A stretch of 64,000 bases of DNA from Nyssa sinensis (GCA_008638375.1 CM018038.1:34060169-34124168), one strand, 5' to 3'; positions 34,354 through 53,330 are shown, numbered from the stretch's first letter. Notes: generated by a model not told the origin, from the letters alone. Program-made: numbers and translations.

Positions 34354-35072
34354 CTACCACTGGTGGAGTTCACGTACAATAATAGTTATCAGTCAAATAT
34401 TGGTATGGCACCATATGAAGCACTATACGACGGGAAGTGCTGATCTCCACTATGCTGGATAAAAGTAGAGGAAAGGAAGCTATTTGGCTCAGAGATAGTG
34501 GAACAGATAATGGAAAAGATCCAGTTGATCAAGTAGCGATTATTGGCAACTCAAAGCCGCCAGAAGAGTTATGCCAATGTCCGAAGAAGAGAGCTGGAAT
34601 TTGAAGTGGGCGATCATGTGTTTTTGAAAGTGTCAGCTTATAAAAGACGTGACTGAGATTTGGAAAGAAAGAGAAGTTAGGGCCTCGTTACATCGGGCCG
34701 TTTGAGGTCCTAAGACAAGTCGGATGGGTGGCATACTGACTTGCCCTACCATCAGAATTGGCGCATGTGCACAATGTCTTTCATGTCTCTATACTAAGGA
34801 AATACTTGCACAATCCAGACCAAGTGGTAGAGCTCGAGCCCCTGGATGTCCAAGAAGATTTGGCTTATGTTGAATAACTAGTACAGATCTTGGACTGTTG
34901 GGAGCAAGTTTTGCGGAACAAGACTACTCCGCTAGTGAAAGTGTTATCGGAGAAATCACCAAATTGAGGAAGCCACTTAGGAGCGAGAGGATGAGATTCG
35001 CGCCAAGTACCCACAACTTTTTGCGTTACGAGATAGGCCAAGTTTGGGGACCAAACTTTCCTAGGAGGGGGA
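34354..35072 (+). pseudogene. Tekay/Del-type gypsy pol 3' end with polypurine tract
   Basis: One frame reads LPLVEFTYNNSYQSNIGMAP, then GPRYIGPFEVLRQVGWVAY, HVHNVFHVSILRKYL and VQILDCWEQVLRNKT, the integrase C-terminus and chromodomain-adjacent region of Tekay/Del elements. Several in-frame stops are present (near 34441, 34533, 34655 and 34738). The polypurine tract GGAGGGGGAAC lies at 35064-35074, immediately before the LTR. The upstream part of the element is missing. Confidence 0.85.
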
Positions 35073-35744
35073 ACATGTAATATCCTGACCCAATTAGGCA
35101 AAGTAATTCACGTGAAGCCATTTTTATGAAATTAATTATATATTAATTAATTAAAAATCCTAAATTGAAATTGGTAGCCCCATAAATATTAAAAATTAGT
35201 ACACGAAGAGAAATTGGACGAATTAGCGCAATACGCTGATAAATTTTTTTTTTGATAAATACGATGTATTTTTAGTATAACTAAAACACAATATAACGTG
35301 TCAAAATAAAAATTAATGACATGAAAAGGGAGCACACAAAAATAAAAAAACAAGGCGAGAATACCAAGAGGTTTTTAAAGTAATTAAAACACAACTTAAA
35401 AAATTTAACAAACAATAACTAAAATGCCAAACAAGGCATAAAAAGAAAATGGGGGAGAAAATAAGGCCGAAAAGTTGGCCAAAAGGTTTGAACCCTAAAA
35501 CGAAAAGAAGGAAAGATTCAAAGCCCAAAAAACTTACCAGCTGGGTTACAAGAACTTTTGTGCTATATATTACACCATATATATATAAACCCTATTAAGC
35601 CTCAGATCTACATGTTCAAAATTGAGGTACCAGCACCCCATGGGGCCACACTCTCATCCACTTACATCTCATACAACACCTCAGCAAATCTATATATATG
35701 TATATATATAGATGTATATTATATATATATGAGACATGTATATA

Positions 35745-35823
35745 TGTATAATGTGTGTGTGTGTGTGTGTTGTATATGCTGCGTGTGGTTAAAGAAAGAC
35801 CAAGGGTGTGTGTGTGTGATGTG

Positions 35824-35870
<47 letters not shown>
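35745..35870. repeat. (TG)n and (GA)n microsatellites
   Basis: A TG tract at about 35752-35770, a second shorter one near 35805-35818, and a GA tract at about 35826-35866. Long frames here of alternating R/E or T/H residues are artefacts. Confidence 0.95.
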
Positions 35871-35871
<1 letters not shown>

Positions 35872-37833
35872 ATTATAGAGAGAGAAAAAGGAAGAAGAAG
35901 CTGTGCAGGCTCAACCCTAGGCCAGCTCAAAAGCTCAACTAAGCCTAAAGAAAGAAGGGCTACTATTTGAAGGTAAAAAGCTCTCATTTCAGATTTTCTC
36001 TCTTAGAAAAAATGGATGATTTAGCACTGTTATGTATACCTTAATGACTCTAGAATGCATACATGTGACTGTAGTGTGTGATACCAGCAAAGGAGTAAAT
36101 AGGGATAGTTTAAGCTAGGAAAATTCTGTGGACCTACCATTGTCAGGACCTCTAAAGGAGCAGGTCTGAATTGACTCTTATTAAATCCATTTCTGTAAAT
36201 TAGAATTGGAACTAGATCTCCCAAGGGTTACAAAAACCTTAATCTACGACCAAAATACCCAAAGGAGTCCCCTAAACCTCGAGTTGCAGCCACAAGTTTG
36301 AAAACCAACCCTTACAAAACTAACACCAAAGTCTAATTTAGGAATAGGGATTTAAACCCTATAATGAGACCATCACAATAGAAAAAATCTCATGCATTTT
36401 GGTGCCGAAATGAGCATGTACTAAGCAATATTCAAAAAACACCATGAGAGTTCGACCAAGCTTTTGAGCTCAATTCGATGCCCCAAACCAATGCTAAAAG
36501 TTTCTCCTATGTCCTAGGAATCCATAGGAATAAACTGCAGAGGAAATGGACACCTAAAACCCCACGAAATAGGAAGTTTATGAAACCTTCAACTAGGGCA
36601 ACTAGTCATGTGGGAAATGGGAAGACGATGAACAGGACGGGTCGGGTTTCGAGTCGGAACCCGCCCAATCACACACTCGGTTAAGTGGAATGGCACCGTT
36701 TAGAGTTTAAGTTTTAATTTAAAAGAGGGACTGGGTCTGTTTGGCAATGAGGATAAGAGATTCTGATTTAATAACCTAAGGTAGGAATAGGGATAGCCTA
36801 TCCCTGAATTGACCCCTTGTCCGTTGTTTGACATTAGAAAAATTAGAAAAAATAAAGGGGGGTCGCAGCTCCCCAAACTCGAACCATAGACCTCATGCGT
36901 GTGAGGGTTTTAACCCTTACACGAGACATTGTGCCACTATGTCACTTTATTAAAATAGTGACAAAATAAATAAATAATATAAAATAACATAATTAATTTA
37001 ATGTAATTTAATAAATTATTCTCGATGTCTGAATAAAATAAAAAGATAGTGTAACCCAGTATTTTTGGGCATTCTGCACTCAATGGCAGAGTCCAAATCG
37101 TGATACTAAATCTCAAAAAATGTGAATGGGACAAACTGGGCTAATCCCAAAAATATCCTAAAGGCCAAATGAAGATACCAAACAACCTCTAAAAATTATG
37201 AGAATACCTACCCTAAGGTTTTTCGACATTCTGGACTTAATGGTGGAGTTCATTTTACCAAATAAAATACCTAAAATACTGATATGTAAAATTGGCTATT
37301 TTTAGGACACCTTAAAGGTACAACGATGCTACCAAGGGGGGGTAAATGAATCTATAGACTTAAAATATGACACACGAGACTAAAAGACTGTATATTCATC
37401 AATAAAATCAGATTAAGTCTATGAATGATATCGAACTAAATAATATTTCTTGATTTAGAGGGTCTTCAAAAAGGAAAGAGAAAGAGATCTGATTTCCTCT
37501 TGAAGGGAGAAGGAACCGTTTTGAGGTAAGTAAAACCCGAACTCTAACATGTGGTAATCTTAGCCAAGTCATAATTTTATTTTCTCGATATTGCCAATTT
37601 GTATTCTATACATACCTGACATTATTGATTTCCATAATTTGATGTATGTTCTACCTTGTGGATATGATAAAAATTTGATTGTCAATATCCTAATGTGATT
37701 ACTTATTCATTTCTATACCTTGCAATGGCTATTGTAAAATTGCTATGTTTCTCACTGTTGAGAATCTGTTATTCTACATATATGTACATCCTTTGTGAAA
37801 TTATGTTGATCATGATATTATTATGAGTGTCAG

Positions 37834-40800
37834 TGTCATGACCCAAGACCCACCCTCTACGGATCTCGAACCTGTGACCCCGACCAGACCCTTTTGCCGA
37901 ACCGGATCTCTTCTGAAACTTGTTACACAATTAGTGCTACTAACATGCAACAACTAACATAACATAAGTAACGAAAGATTTAAAATAAAAGTTGCATGTA
38001 ATATATATCTCGTTCTCGAAATACAGACTATAAATTTCTTTAACTACTGTACATCCCCAAGACGTAGATGATATGGGAGGCTATAAGACTGTACTATGTA
38101 TTACACTTACAACTTCCAAAAATGTCTATGTCTAGCTAGTAGGCTCTATAGTCTGCTCTCAACATCCGTTCCTGAAACATTTAAAGTAAGTCGAAATGAG
38201 CTAACTTAGCCTAGTAAGTAATTCTTCTTTGCTCTGCCATATGTATAAGTGTATATAGAAAGGCATAATCCAAGAAAGATGAGGATAATGCAAACATGAT
38301 AGCCAGTCAAGAAATATAAAACTCATCAATGAATATCAAATGGTAAGAAGCACAAATGATAATCAAATCGGAAATCTGATTTGATAACAAATATCATACT
38401 GCTACATTTATGAGCTGTCTCAAGCATAATCGTATATACTTAATAAAAAGTTGTGCAATCTCATGATCATTTATAAGGAAATAAGATGATCATCTATTAT
38501 AGTCAATAGATGATAGTGATATCAACAAAAGTGGATGCACTCTAACTCAGGGCACGACATACCTCATGGAGTACTCATTCAGGCCTTTTCCTAAACCAGG
38601 GGCCCTGAATAGCACCAAGAGCTCTATAATATATATAACTCTACATCCTATGCCTCGCATAGCAGCGTAGCTAGTGTTCCTCCTAGAACCTTGACCCGTA
38701 GGTCGTAGTAAACATTAGATGGAGTTTGTGACTGAGAACAAATCCGACACTAATAATATATCAGGATCATGCTACTTTCCATGAAGAGTATAGTAGAATC
38801 ATAACTGGTTCTTGGCAACATAATATAACTATAGCTTTTTAGGGCTAAGGTTACGGGGCTGCCGCGAACATAACTGGTTGGCCCCTTTTGGCCCTAGGTA
38901 CAAGTGTACAAAAAAGTCTATGCACAAGCGTACAAAATCATAATCAAGATATATGGCAAGCAACATATTCCACAAGATCGAACAATATCATAAATGTGGA
39001 TTCAATAAGCATTTTGGCATATATGGAGTACAATAAGTAGTGTATAAAAAATTGACGACATGGCTAGAAGTCTCACATGCAGAAATTGGATATTACTTAC
39101 CTCTTACTGTATCTCTTTAGAAAGTTAGATTGCTTTCCCTTTCCTTTCGATGTTTCTATGATTCAGGAAACACATCTTAGTCTATCTCTACATAATTTAT
39201 GTTATTCATCAAATTTTATGTCTATTTACTGTAAGTATCGTATTTGTTAAAATAGACTCTACTATTGAGTCCGGAATGTCCAAAAAAGTCAGTTTAGGCT
39301 TTCACAAACTTCAATTCGGACATCTGTACTAAAAAGGGCAAAATGGTCATTTTTTATTTTTACGTGTCTTTACTTTTTGGAACCTATTTTCATAAATCAG
39401 ACTTCACCATTGAGTTTGGAGGGTCCAAAATAATAAATATTGACTATTCACTTAACTTATTTGGACATCGGGATTATTTTTCCTAATTAAATTATTTAAT
39501 ATAATATTATATATTATCTTAGCGTATTTGGAACACATGTGCCATAGTGGCACAGTGGCTCCCACACGTGGCTTAAAACCTCTCTCCTTCACGCATCTCA
39601 GGTTCGAGTTTCGGGGGCAGCAGCCTCCTTTGTTTTTCTCTATTTACTTAAAATAAACAGCGGATAAAAGGCTTAATCAAGGATAAGCTATCCCAACCCA
39701 TATCCGGTATAACCAATTGATTTCATAACCCAACAACCAAATAGACCGTATTAATATATATATATATATATATATATTTAAAACAGTTACAATCCAAACG
39801 GCGTAGTTTTAATGTAAAGTCCCTCAACACGACACCGTTTAATAGGTACTATTCACCGTCTTCTCCGGTGACACTCTAGTGCCTTCTCCGGCACCGGCAC
39901 CGGCCACTTTTTTCGATTGAATTTTCAGGCCAAACCAATGAGGTTCGATCCATTTTTTTCCAAGGTTTTCATATCTATCCTCCATTTTGGGAGTAGGTTT
40001 ATGGAACTTCATGAATAGACGAAATCCAGTGGGTCTCCAACGAAACCCGAATCTTCGGCTATGTTTTCTTTCTCAGTTTCGTGACTTCTGAGTCACTTCC
40101 TAAGCCCCAATTCACTTTTCAACTCCATTTACGCATGCTTTAAACAGTTTTACATTATAAAAACAAGGTTTTTATGCATAAACACCAAGAATCTGATTAT
40201 CTAATCAAAACCTGTAACTGAGGTTTTGTACCTCAATTCTAAACCATTTTAAGTCATCCATTTTGCAAAAGAATCCTTATTGCCTGCTCTTTAAGTCCTT
40301 ACTTTTAAATCTAGCTTTCGTGCTTCAAAACATAAAAACAAAACTTATAAATTTCTTACTTTTTTTTGTATTCTCAGTCGCAGTATCCCTTCTTCCTCTT
40401 CTGTTTTTCCTCCTTTGCTTCACTTCTAAATCCTTCTGAATCCTCAAAATCACCCTCAGCTTCTTGGTTCCTCCTTTCTTTTATGAATTTCTCTAAACCC
40501 ACTCACGTATATATAGGCAAAACTTGCCGCGTGTTGCGCCCTCCTTTTCTCTTTCTTCCCCCCTTCCTTGCAGCTTTCTTTGACTTTCTTTTTCTTTTTT
40601 TTTCGGATGCTTTTTCTTTTATTTTCTTTACATTAATTTTCTTAAGCTATTTAATATATATATATATAATATAATATACATATATACACACTAACACACA
40701 CCCTCTCACACACACATTGACCGACTTCTCTTTTTCCACTCTATCTCTCTATATATAGGTATATAATATATATATATATATATATACTTTGATTATATAT

Positions 40801-40929
40801 ATATACATATATATTGTATTATATATATATGTATAAATACTTATATACATGTATATATATACACACATATATGCTATATATGCTATATATACATATATAT
40901 ACTCACATATATATATATCACATTCTTGC

Positions 40930-40966
<37 letters not shown>

Positions 40967-41232
40967 TGTGTGGATACATAATAAACTATGCACATACATC
41001 GATGCATGTACGGGTCTACGTGCACAATTCTCTGTGCTGTCAGGTCCCTCGTACAAGTGATCCCGGGGTACTCGGAATCGGCCGTAACTCTACTCGTGTG
41101 ATCAACATCATCGTATGCTTCCAAAACTATACATCATTTATCACAATACATCTTCGGGTTACAAGTTGGTATTACACTATTTGACCCGACCTACCTCAGT
41201 CTGAGTGCCATATTCCAAGTCAGGGTGTTACA
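37834..41232 (-). mobile_element. Large gypsy LTR nested in opposite orientation
   Basis: Begins TGTCATGACCCAAGACCC and ends AGTCAGGGTGTTACA on the plus strand, so the LTR reads on the minus strand. Length is 3.4 kb, with no pol sequence. The bordering 5-mers (GTCAG and ACCAA) do not match, so a simple solo-LTR insertion with intact target duplication is not shown. It holds the tRNA-like segment at 39545-39620 and the motif near 39273 and 39412. Confidence 0.75.
40640..40985. repeat. AT-rich (TA)n-dominated tract
   Basis: About 340 bp of interrupted TA, TATAC and TATAG repeats inside the nested LTR. Open frames rich in Y and I on both strands come from this repeat. Confidence 0.95.
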
Positions 41233-42258
41233 ACCAAGAGTTGTGCCTGTCACAAAATCTATTTGATTTTATATATGTTTTTGGACATACAGGTCAGTGA
41301 TTGAGAATGTTACTTAACACTTAGTCCATGGAGGACATGATATATATAAAGAGTTCTAGTGCTATTCAAGAACCCGATAGAGGGGTGAACCTGAATGAGT
41401 GCTTTTGAGGGTAGTCGGGCCCTTCTGATTGATAGCATCTATTCTGTTAGGATCTCATATCTTTTATTGAATCATAATCTGATAATGCACTCTTTGATTT
41501 TTGATACGCCTTGTAAGCAAATCTTTGGATTGTCTGATAATGCACTCTTTGGTTGATGATATGCATTGCAAGCTTATCCTTGGACTCGAATTGCTATCTT
41601 GTGATTTGTAGCAGCTAACTATTGTATAAGTCAATCCCTATTATTGATTTGTTGTTCTGTTTGCATCACTTGTATCAGACTATTATGGGATATGCCTTTT
41701 AAACCTACGGGTCATTTTTAGTGATTCACACTCTTGATGACTAGCTATTATGATATTATATCATTTGCTTGCTATTGTTTATATCCTTCTATTTGAAATG
41801 ACCCTGACCCATGGCAGAGTGAGGAAATTTACTTACTGAGCTAAGTTAGCTCACTCTAGATATATCAATTTTTTTTTCAAAAAAAGATACTGCAGAAGGA
41901 GCACAGGGCATGCACTACGAGTAGGTGCCGCATTTTGCCCACAGATTGCCCTTTTGCAAGTAATGGTGGACGCTTTTGCTATAATTGTAGTTAGACTAAG
42001 TGTAATGTAGTCTTATTTCTCCTATGTGTCCACGTCCCGGTTATAGTTTTTGTATTGAGGATCTGTAAATTAAACACTTACTTTTATCATGGCATGTATA
42101 ACTATACTCTGATGATGGTACTAAATTAACTAATGTCATGACATGCATTAATGATTAATTAATTGGTGTTTGAAATCCTTTAGCGGGGGACGGCCCGTGA
42201 GCCGTTGCCCTCGGTCGCGAGCCCCTGATCTACACAGGGCGGGTTTCGAGTCGTAACA

Positions 42259-42721
42259 CAGTCTACACAGTCCAATAATGTTGTAGAACAAGACTAACTA
42301 TTCTGAAAGAATTACACCTAAGTCTTCTCTATGCTTGAAGTGCTTCTTTTTATATAACACAAATTTTGGAACAGATTATGATGAAAAACATGAATTGGCC
42401 TAGAATTGGATTGCATTTTGTGTAGAAACGAAGTATAAATTGCTTTGCTCTTTCTTCTATATATTTATTTTTACATTATTTTCACAATATCCTATTTTCA
42501 TCTCATGGCTTTTATTCCACTAGAATCATAAGGCGCACATAAATCGTCATAATTCAACACACTTGGACTCTTTATACATAGATTCCAAGGGTCTTATCAT
42601 CAAGTACTAAATGAAAAGTATATTTAGAGCATATATATGTTCATTTGCTGAGGTAAGTAAGAGCAGCATGGGAGAGACGAAATGTGGGTTCACTACATTC
42701 GTGCAGCCAAGTTAATTACTA

Positions 42722-42766
<45 letters not shown>

Positions 42767-42857
42767 CAAACAATATTAAATTGATCATCAACACGTATGT
42801 ACGTACGTTCCATGGAAGATCCACTTGGTTAATTATTTATGGAGGTGCAGATTGAGA
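42259..42857. other. Spacer downstream of the GH9 gene
   Basis: Non-coding AT-rich sequence between the LTR end and the GH9 stop codon. It includes an (AT)n tract at 42724-42762 and presumably the GH9 3' UTR on the minus strand. Confidence 0.6.
42724..42762. repeat. (AT)n microsatellite
   Basis: About 19 uninterrupted AT units, 95 bp downstream of the GH9 stop codon. Confidence 0.95.
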
Positions 42858-47900
<5,043 letters not shown>

Positions 47901-47904
47901 CACA

Positions 47905-49905
47905 TGGACTCTAGAACTTGTTAGGACCAAGGAGTACGATGTTGTAATTGACTAATCCGGCTTGAAAAAATATGTTTTAATTGTAATCATTATGTTAGTC
48001 CTATACTTAGAGTATCTTAGTACCCGTTTGACTCCAAGACGGTCCAAGCTTTATTGTCGTGCACATCTACTGGCCGACTTGGTTCATGAAAGGTAATTTG
48101 GGTAATTTGGACTTTTGTTTTGATTTAGATCTCACACACTCGCACATTGCATGCATTGCATATTGTAAGAATCATATCATCATGCATGTAGTTGTCTTGT
48201 GATTGTGAAATAATTTTTCCAAAAATGCATACTTCAAAACACTTAGGAAAATTGAGTTCACAAGAAAAGTAGAGGATAAGCAACTCTCTGTTGCTCGTTT
48301 GAACGAACCAATTGGCTCGTTCGAACGAATAACAGAAGGCTCATTTTTGTATATTCTTATTCATTCGATAGGACTACATCAAATGAAGAGTTGCAACCTC
48401 CATAATTGCACGTTTGATGTCCGTTCCTTGCTCGTTCGAATAAGGAGGTGCTCGTTCGAAACAATTAAGATTCGATCGAACGAACACTACGCGAAAATAT
48501 AATTTTTTTTATTTTCAAGCCTCTTTTGAGATCTGATCTCATTGATATAAAATCATGAAAATTCAGTTTCTATTCAGTGAGAACAGAGTTAGAGAGAGTT
48601 TTTATTATGAGAGCTATACATTTGAGAGATCTAAGAGCTTTCGTGAGTGAACATTCATACTTATATATCATGTATATCTCTACTCTAATCATTCATTGAT
48701 TTAGATCAAATCACATAATCCAAGTCAATTCAAAGAGCCTCAATTCTATGTCAATTCACCATTGAAGAGTTTGGAGTTCAACCTTGAGGATTCATTGTTG
48801 AGCGATCAGAGGAGTCCGAGGTTGCGAGGAGTTGCAATTGTGACGTGACCCGATCAGAGGATTCCGAGACTGTGAGGAGCATTTAGTTGTATGAAGATTC
48901 TGACTATGGAGGTAGCTTGTGGATTCGAGGGAGACTAAAAATAGGAACGAGTAGAACAGTGTTTGAGGTACTTAAGTTGATTGTTCACCGCATTGTAATT
49001 CGTTCTCATTTATAGTGGAACTCTTCCGTGAACATGGCCGGCTCTGGAGTTTTACACCTTAGATAGTTTTCTATGGTGGTTTCTCCATCATCACTTCGGT
49101 TTGCAATTTCTTTTACTCTTCATGTTTTGCAATTTTTAATTTGCTAGAATTGATTGCTTCCATTATATAGAGATTTAGGTTTTCATAAATTGTGGAAATC
49201 GATCTTCAATTAAATAATTGAGAACCTCAATTATGAAATTGGTTTAGCAAATTGAATTGTGGAATTAAAAATTTATCACATAGTATAATTTCTACTTGAA
49301 TTGTAAAATTGATAATTGAATTGGACTATTAGATCAATTAGGCTTGAGTTGAATGGTTTGTAAGTTGAACACTATATAATTACTACATTGGATGGATTGT
49401 GCATATAATTGAATCGTTAATATTTTTTGAATATTGATGTGCTTTACAATTCATATATTGTTCAATAATAGTAGTTGTTAGTGTTGTGGTTGAAAAATTG
49501 ACAAAATTGAAAAATTTACTACAAACCTATTCACCTTGCCTTGTGAAATCAATTTTTCTAAGGTTTTGAAATATACATATTTGGGAAGCTTGTTTCACAA
49601 ACACAAGATCACTACACATATGATGATATAAAGACTACTATATGCAATATGCATGCAATGTATGAATGTGTGAGATCTAAATCACAACAAAAGTCCAAAT
49701 TACTCAGTTACCCTTCAACTACCAAGGCGGCCGGTAAACGATCACGTTTATGAAACTTGAACCTTCTTAGCATAAAACGGGCGTTGAGGTACACTAAACC
49801 TAGAATTAATGTACTGATTACTTTGAAAGCACATTTTCGTCAAAATTCAGATTAGTGAATTACAACAATGGACCCCATGGTCTTAACAAGGGTTACAGGA
49901 TCCTT
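47905..49905. mobile_element. Long inverted-repeat (foldback or Mutator-like) non-autonomous element
   Basis: The left arm (about 47905-48264) and the reverse complement of the right arm (about 49541-49905) match over at least 345 bp. Shared stretches include GTAATTTGGACTTTTGTT, GATTTAGATCTCACACA and CTTGTTA(G/A)GACCA. The 1.28-kb spacer has no transposase. It contains sequence reminiscent of a copia LTR/leader (TTATAGTGGAACTCTTCCGTG near 49012) and several TTCGAACGA motifs. Long terminal inverted repeats suit Mutator-like elements, but the exact ends and target duplication are not identified. Confidence 0.65.
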
Positions 49906-50159
49906 AATTTCATAGTCTATAGCATTTTTCACCCAATCAGCCACACAAACACACTGACTCTCTCCCACGTTACACTTTTTTATGCCATCGGCTCAACCAT
50001 TCTGATCGATGATCACTCATACATTCTTGGAGTCATTGACTCATCTATCACTGGTGTCAAATGCACTGCGTCTTTCCCATTCGACAGCCTAATACCAGTA
50101 TATGTGTTACTCAACGGGTACCATTTTACACCACTAATTTCCTTGTCTTCCTGCCCGGT
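49850..50159 (+). other. Coding-like fragment, first part, interrupted by solo LTR
   Basis: An open frame from 49855 runs up to the solo LTR and resumes after its second target-site copy at 53392. I do not recognise the product. Its first part overlaps the right arm of the inverted repeat. Confidence 0.3.
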
Positions 50160-50769
50160 TGTCACGACCCCAAATCCGGTCCATGCGGATCGAGGGTTCG
50201 TGATCGGCCACCGAGGCCTTTTTGCCAATGATCATAATTCCCTTTAATCAAACGCAGCAGAATAAATTTTTTTTTTCTATTGCGGAAGCGCTAATCAATA
50301 CACAAGTCAACATCAGTCATCTATTTCTACATTCCATAGCAATTACAAAAGTACATGATGTAATTTTTTCAAAGCCTGCTGATGTCATATTCGATATACA
50401 GTCCAAAGTTTCCAAAAGCAACTACATCATGACTAGCAAATTCCTATTACAAAAAGGGTTCATAGCTTTACAAGCTTCCAACTAGTCTAACTGAACCTGC
50501 TAGTTCTTGTCCGATATCATCACCTGAAATAGGATAAAAATATCCTATGAGCTCAACAGCTCGTGAGTATCACAGCTCGTAAGCATTCCATAACATACCA
50601 GGGGTTTCAAAACTACTATATAATTCAATATATAAATGTCAATGATCAGATATCATATGTTATCTTAATTTATAGTACAAGATAACTGTATCAAATTCGC
50701 TTCCAATAAATCTCAATTGAACGAAAATCATAAATCGATAATTAATAACATAGTTCAATAAATCAAAAT

Positions 50770-50985
50770 CACAGTTCAATATCATGGTTCAATTCCCAAA
50801 TTCATAGTTCAATAATTCAGATTCATGGTTCAATAACTCAAATTCATAGTTCAATAATTCAGATTCATGGTTCAATAACCCAAATTCATAGTTCAATAAT
50901 TCATAGTTCGATAATTCAGATTCATGGTTCAATAACCCAAATTCATAGTTCAATAATTCATAATTCAGATTCATGGTTCGATTTT
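50770..50985. repeat. Tandem repeat, GGTTCAATAA units
   Basis: Four to five imperfect units of about 40-60 bp built from TTCATGGTTCAATAAC and CATAGTTCAATAATTCA. An open frame of repeated LLNYE/LLNHE on the minus strand is an artefact of it. Confidence 0.9.
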
Positions 50986-53194
50986 CAATATTCATATTCA
51001 AAATGATATATTCCACTTCTATGGCCAACAAATTAACCCTCGCTGACTGAGATCATAGGCTAGCTAGTTCGATATGCCGTATCAACACCGGCTCACCACA
51101 ATATACCCTGTGGGAGGGTTCGATAAATCACAACCTATTCGATAGTGATTAATCATAGAAGAGTGTTCTATTCAAAGCATCAAAATCATAACCAAATCAT
51201 ATCCAAAATCAATAATCATCAATAGCAGTTCAATTACTCAAATCAAAGTTCTTTATTTAATATTTAGTTAAAACAGTTCAAACATTTATAAGAAATCATA
51301 TAACATTTGAGTATCTTACAAACACATTTTCTAAAGTCAAAAAAGACAATATAGTTGTCAATAAATCTTTCAAAACGTATACAGTATAACTATTAAACAA
51401 AGGTTATAAGGGAAAATGATTTCAAATGTCAATATATCATAACAGAGTTCAATATTTATATCTATACTGAAAATGTCTACCTCAATATGGTATGAAATAC
51501 TCACCTGAATTCCAAAAGCTTAACTCCAAAAATCCTTCCTTTGAAGTTCCCTAAAATCACATTTCAAAGTCTAATTATATTTCATAATATCACTTTGATA
51601 ATTAAATCTCTTTCCTAATTTTAGTTACCTTTTCTGGGTAGCTTCTTTGAGTCTTAAAGTTTGATTCTATTTACCTTACATATTTACGTGTCATATTTTT
51701 TCGTACCTTATTTCCTAATACGAACCTCACCATTGAATCCGGAACGTCGAAGAAAGTCAATTTAGACTCTCTCTGACCTCCATTTGGTTTTAGGGGCACA
51801 AGGGCAATTTGGTAATTTTCACTTAACGTGTCTTATTTTTTTTCGGAGTCCCGTCTCATGAAACGGACTCCACCATTGGGTTCAAAATGTCCAAAATAGT
51901 CAAAATAGACTATTTATACATTTAATTTGGACATCGGGTCAATTCATTGTTATTTAATGAATTTTATCAATTTAATTAATTAATTTTATATTAAATATAT
52001 ATTAATTCCATAAATGTGCACATGTGATTGCCATGGCACAGTGATTAGTGCGGCCCCTCATTTCCACGAGCTCCAGGGCTCGATTCCTGCCAGCGCCTGC
52101 TTCCCATTTTTTTCAAAAAGACAAATCAAATTTTAAAAACCAAGCAGCCCAACAGTGTAGCCCAACTTGCGCCCAGCCCACTGCTGCGCCCTACCCAGGC
52201 CAGCGTCCAGCCCAAGGCCCAGCCCACTGCCCTTCTTCTTCCCCCACACAATTCTAGCCAAAACCCAGTAGCTCCTCCGGCCATAGTCGCCGGAATAGTG
52301 TTCTACCCACTGTTTCCTTCACTTTTTCTCATGGTTTTTATGTCTAATTTCACTAAAATTTTCACCAAATTAATTCTAAGGAATTAAAACTTTCATTTGG
52401 GCAGTTTTAAACTAAAAAAAAATAACCGTTTCCATCACCATTTTTCCAGTTTTCCGGCCACTGCCCCCTTTCCGGCCAACTTAAATTTTCCATTGTTTTG
52501 TGTCTTTTCATGGTTTGTTTACAGCTAAGATCACCTCAAAATATATTTTAAACATTACCCACCATTTAAATTAAGGTTAGAGCATAAAATAACACTTCTA
52601 ACCCATTTTCCATTAACCTGCAACTAACAATTTCTAACCCATTTTTGCATGAATTTTTGTCATTCTTTTTGTATTTGAACTGTTAAATCATACTCTATAA
52701 GACGCTCAAAATAATTAAAACTAAAAGTGCCTCATGCGGTAATTTCAAAAATAAAAATTTAACTTACAATTTTTCTGTGACTTCTCCCTTTTCTTCCTTT
52801 CTCTACTTCTGTTGGTTCAGTTTCTCTTCTTCACTCTCTAAGCTTAGCTCACTTTCTAGTTCTCCCTCTCTCTCTCTCTCTCTCTTCTATACCGCCCATG
52901 AAGTTGGTGGGTTTCAATTCTTGCGTGGAGAACACATTTCCAATTTGTATGGCCACGTTCTCTTTCATCATATGGCTGCTACTCACTTTTAACCACTCAT
53001 TTCATACGGAGAACAGCTATATACCTTACACAGCCACTAACTCTCTCTTCGTCACAAACCATGTGCGGCTAGCACATGGTTTCACTTCTTTTTTTTTTTT
53101 TTTTCTCCATTTCTTTTTATTTACTTTACATTATAACATATATATATATATGTAACATGACAATACATCACACACATATTTTTATTTAATTGTT

Positions 53195-53196
53195 TA

Positions 53197-53234
<38 letters not shown>

Positions 53235-53330
53235 GTCTATTCATTATTATTATTTATTTATTTATTATTTTTATTTATTTATTATTATTGTTATTTTTAT
53301 TTTTATTTTTATTTTATTATAGTTCAGGTT
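53195..53330. repeat. (ATT)n / (TTTA)n simple repeats
   Basis: Run of ATT units followed by TTTA and TTTTTA units near the right end of the solo LTR. Confidence 0.95.

Larger units (their letters stand above)
35076..42258 (+). mobile_element. 3' LTR of the Tekay/Del-type element, interrupted by another LTR
   Basis: Starts TGTAATATCCTGACCC directly after the polypurine tract and ends GGGTTTCGAGTCGTAACA. Subtracting the inserted LTR (37834-41232) leaves about 3.8 kb, the size of the other family members. It contains the antisense tRNA-like segment at 36860-36950 and copies of the 150-bp-spaced motif near 37080 and 37230. Confidence 0.75.

Noticed and set aside
35313..35528. Hydrophobic minus-strand frame as a membrane protein
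   Set aside because: It lies inside the plus-strand 3' LTR, is AT-rich, and has no matching family pattern.
40749..41184. Y/I-rich frames on both strands
   Set aside because: They are translations of a (TA)n-type tract within an LTR.
50780..50985. CRISPR-like array of direct repeats
   Set aside because: Plant nuclear context, imperfect units without unique spacers; it is a minisatellite inside an LTR.
52048..52257. Proline/alanine-rich frame as a small gene
   Set aside because: It lies in the GC-richer part of the solo LTR next to the tRNA-like segment and has no homology I recognise.
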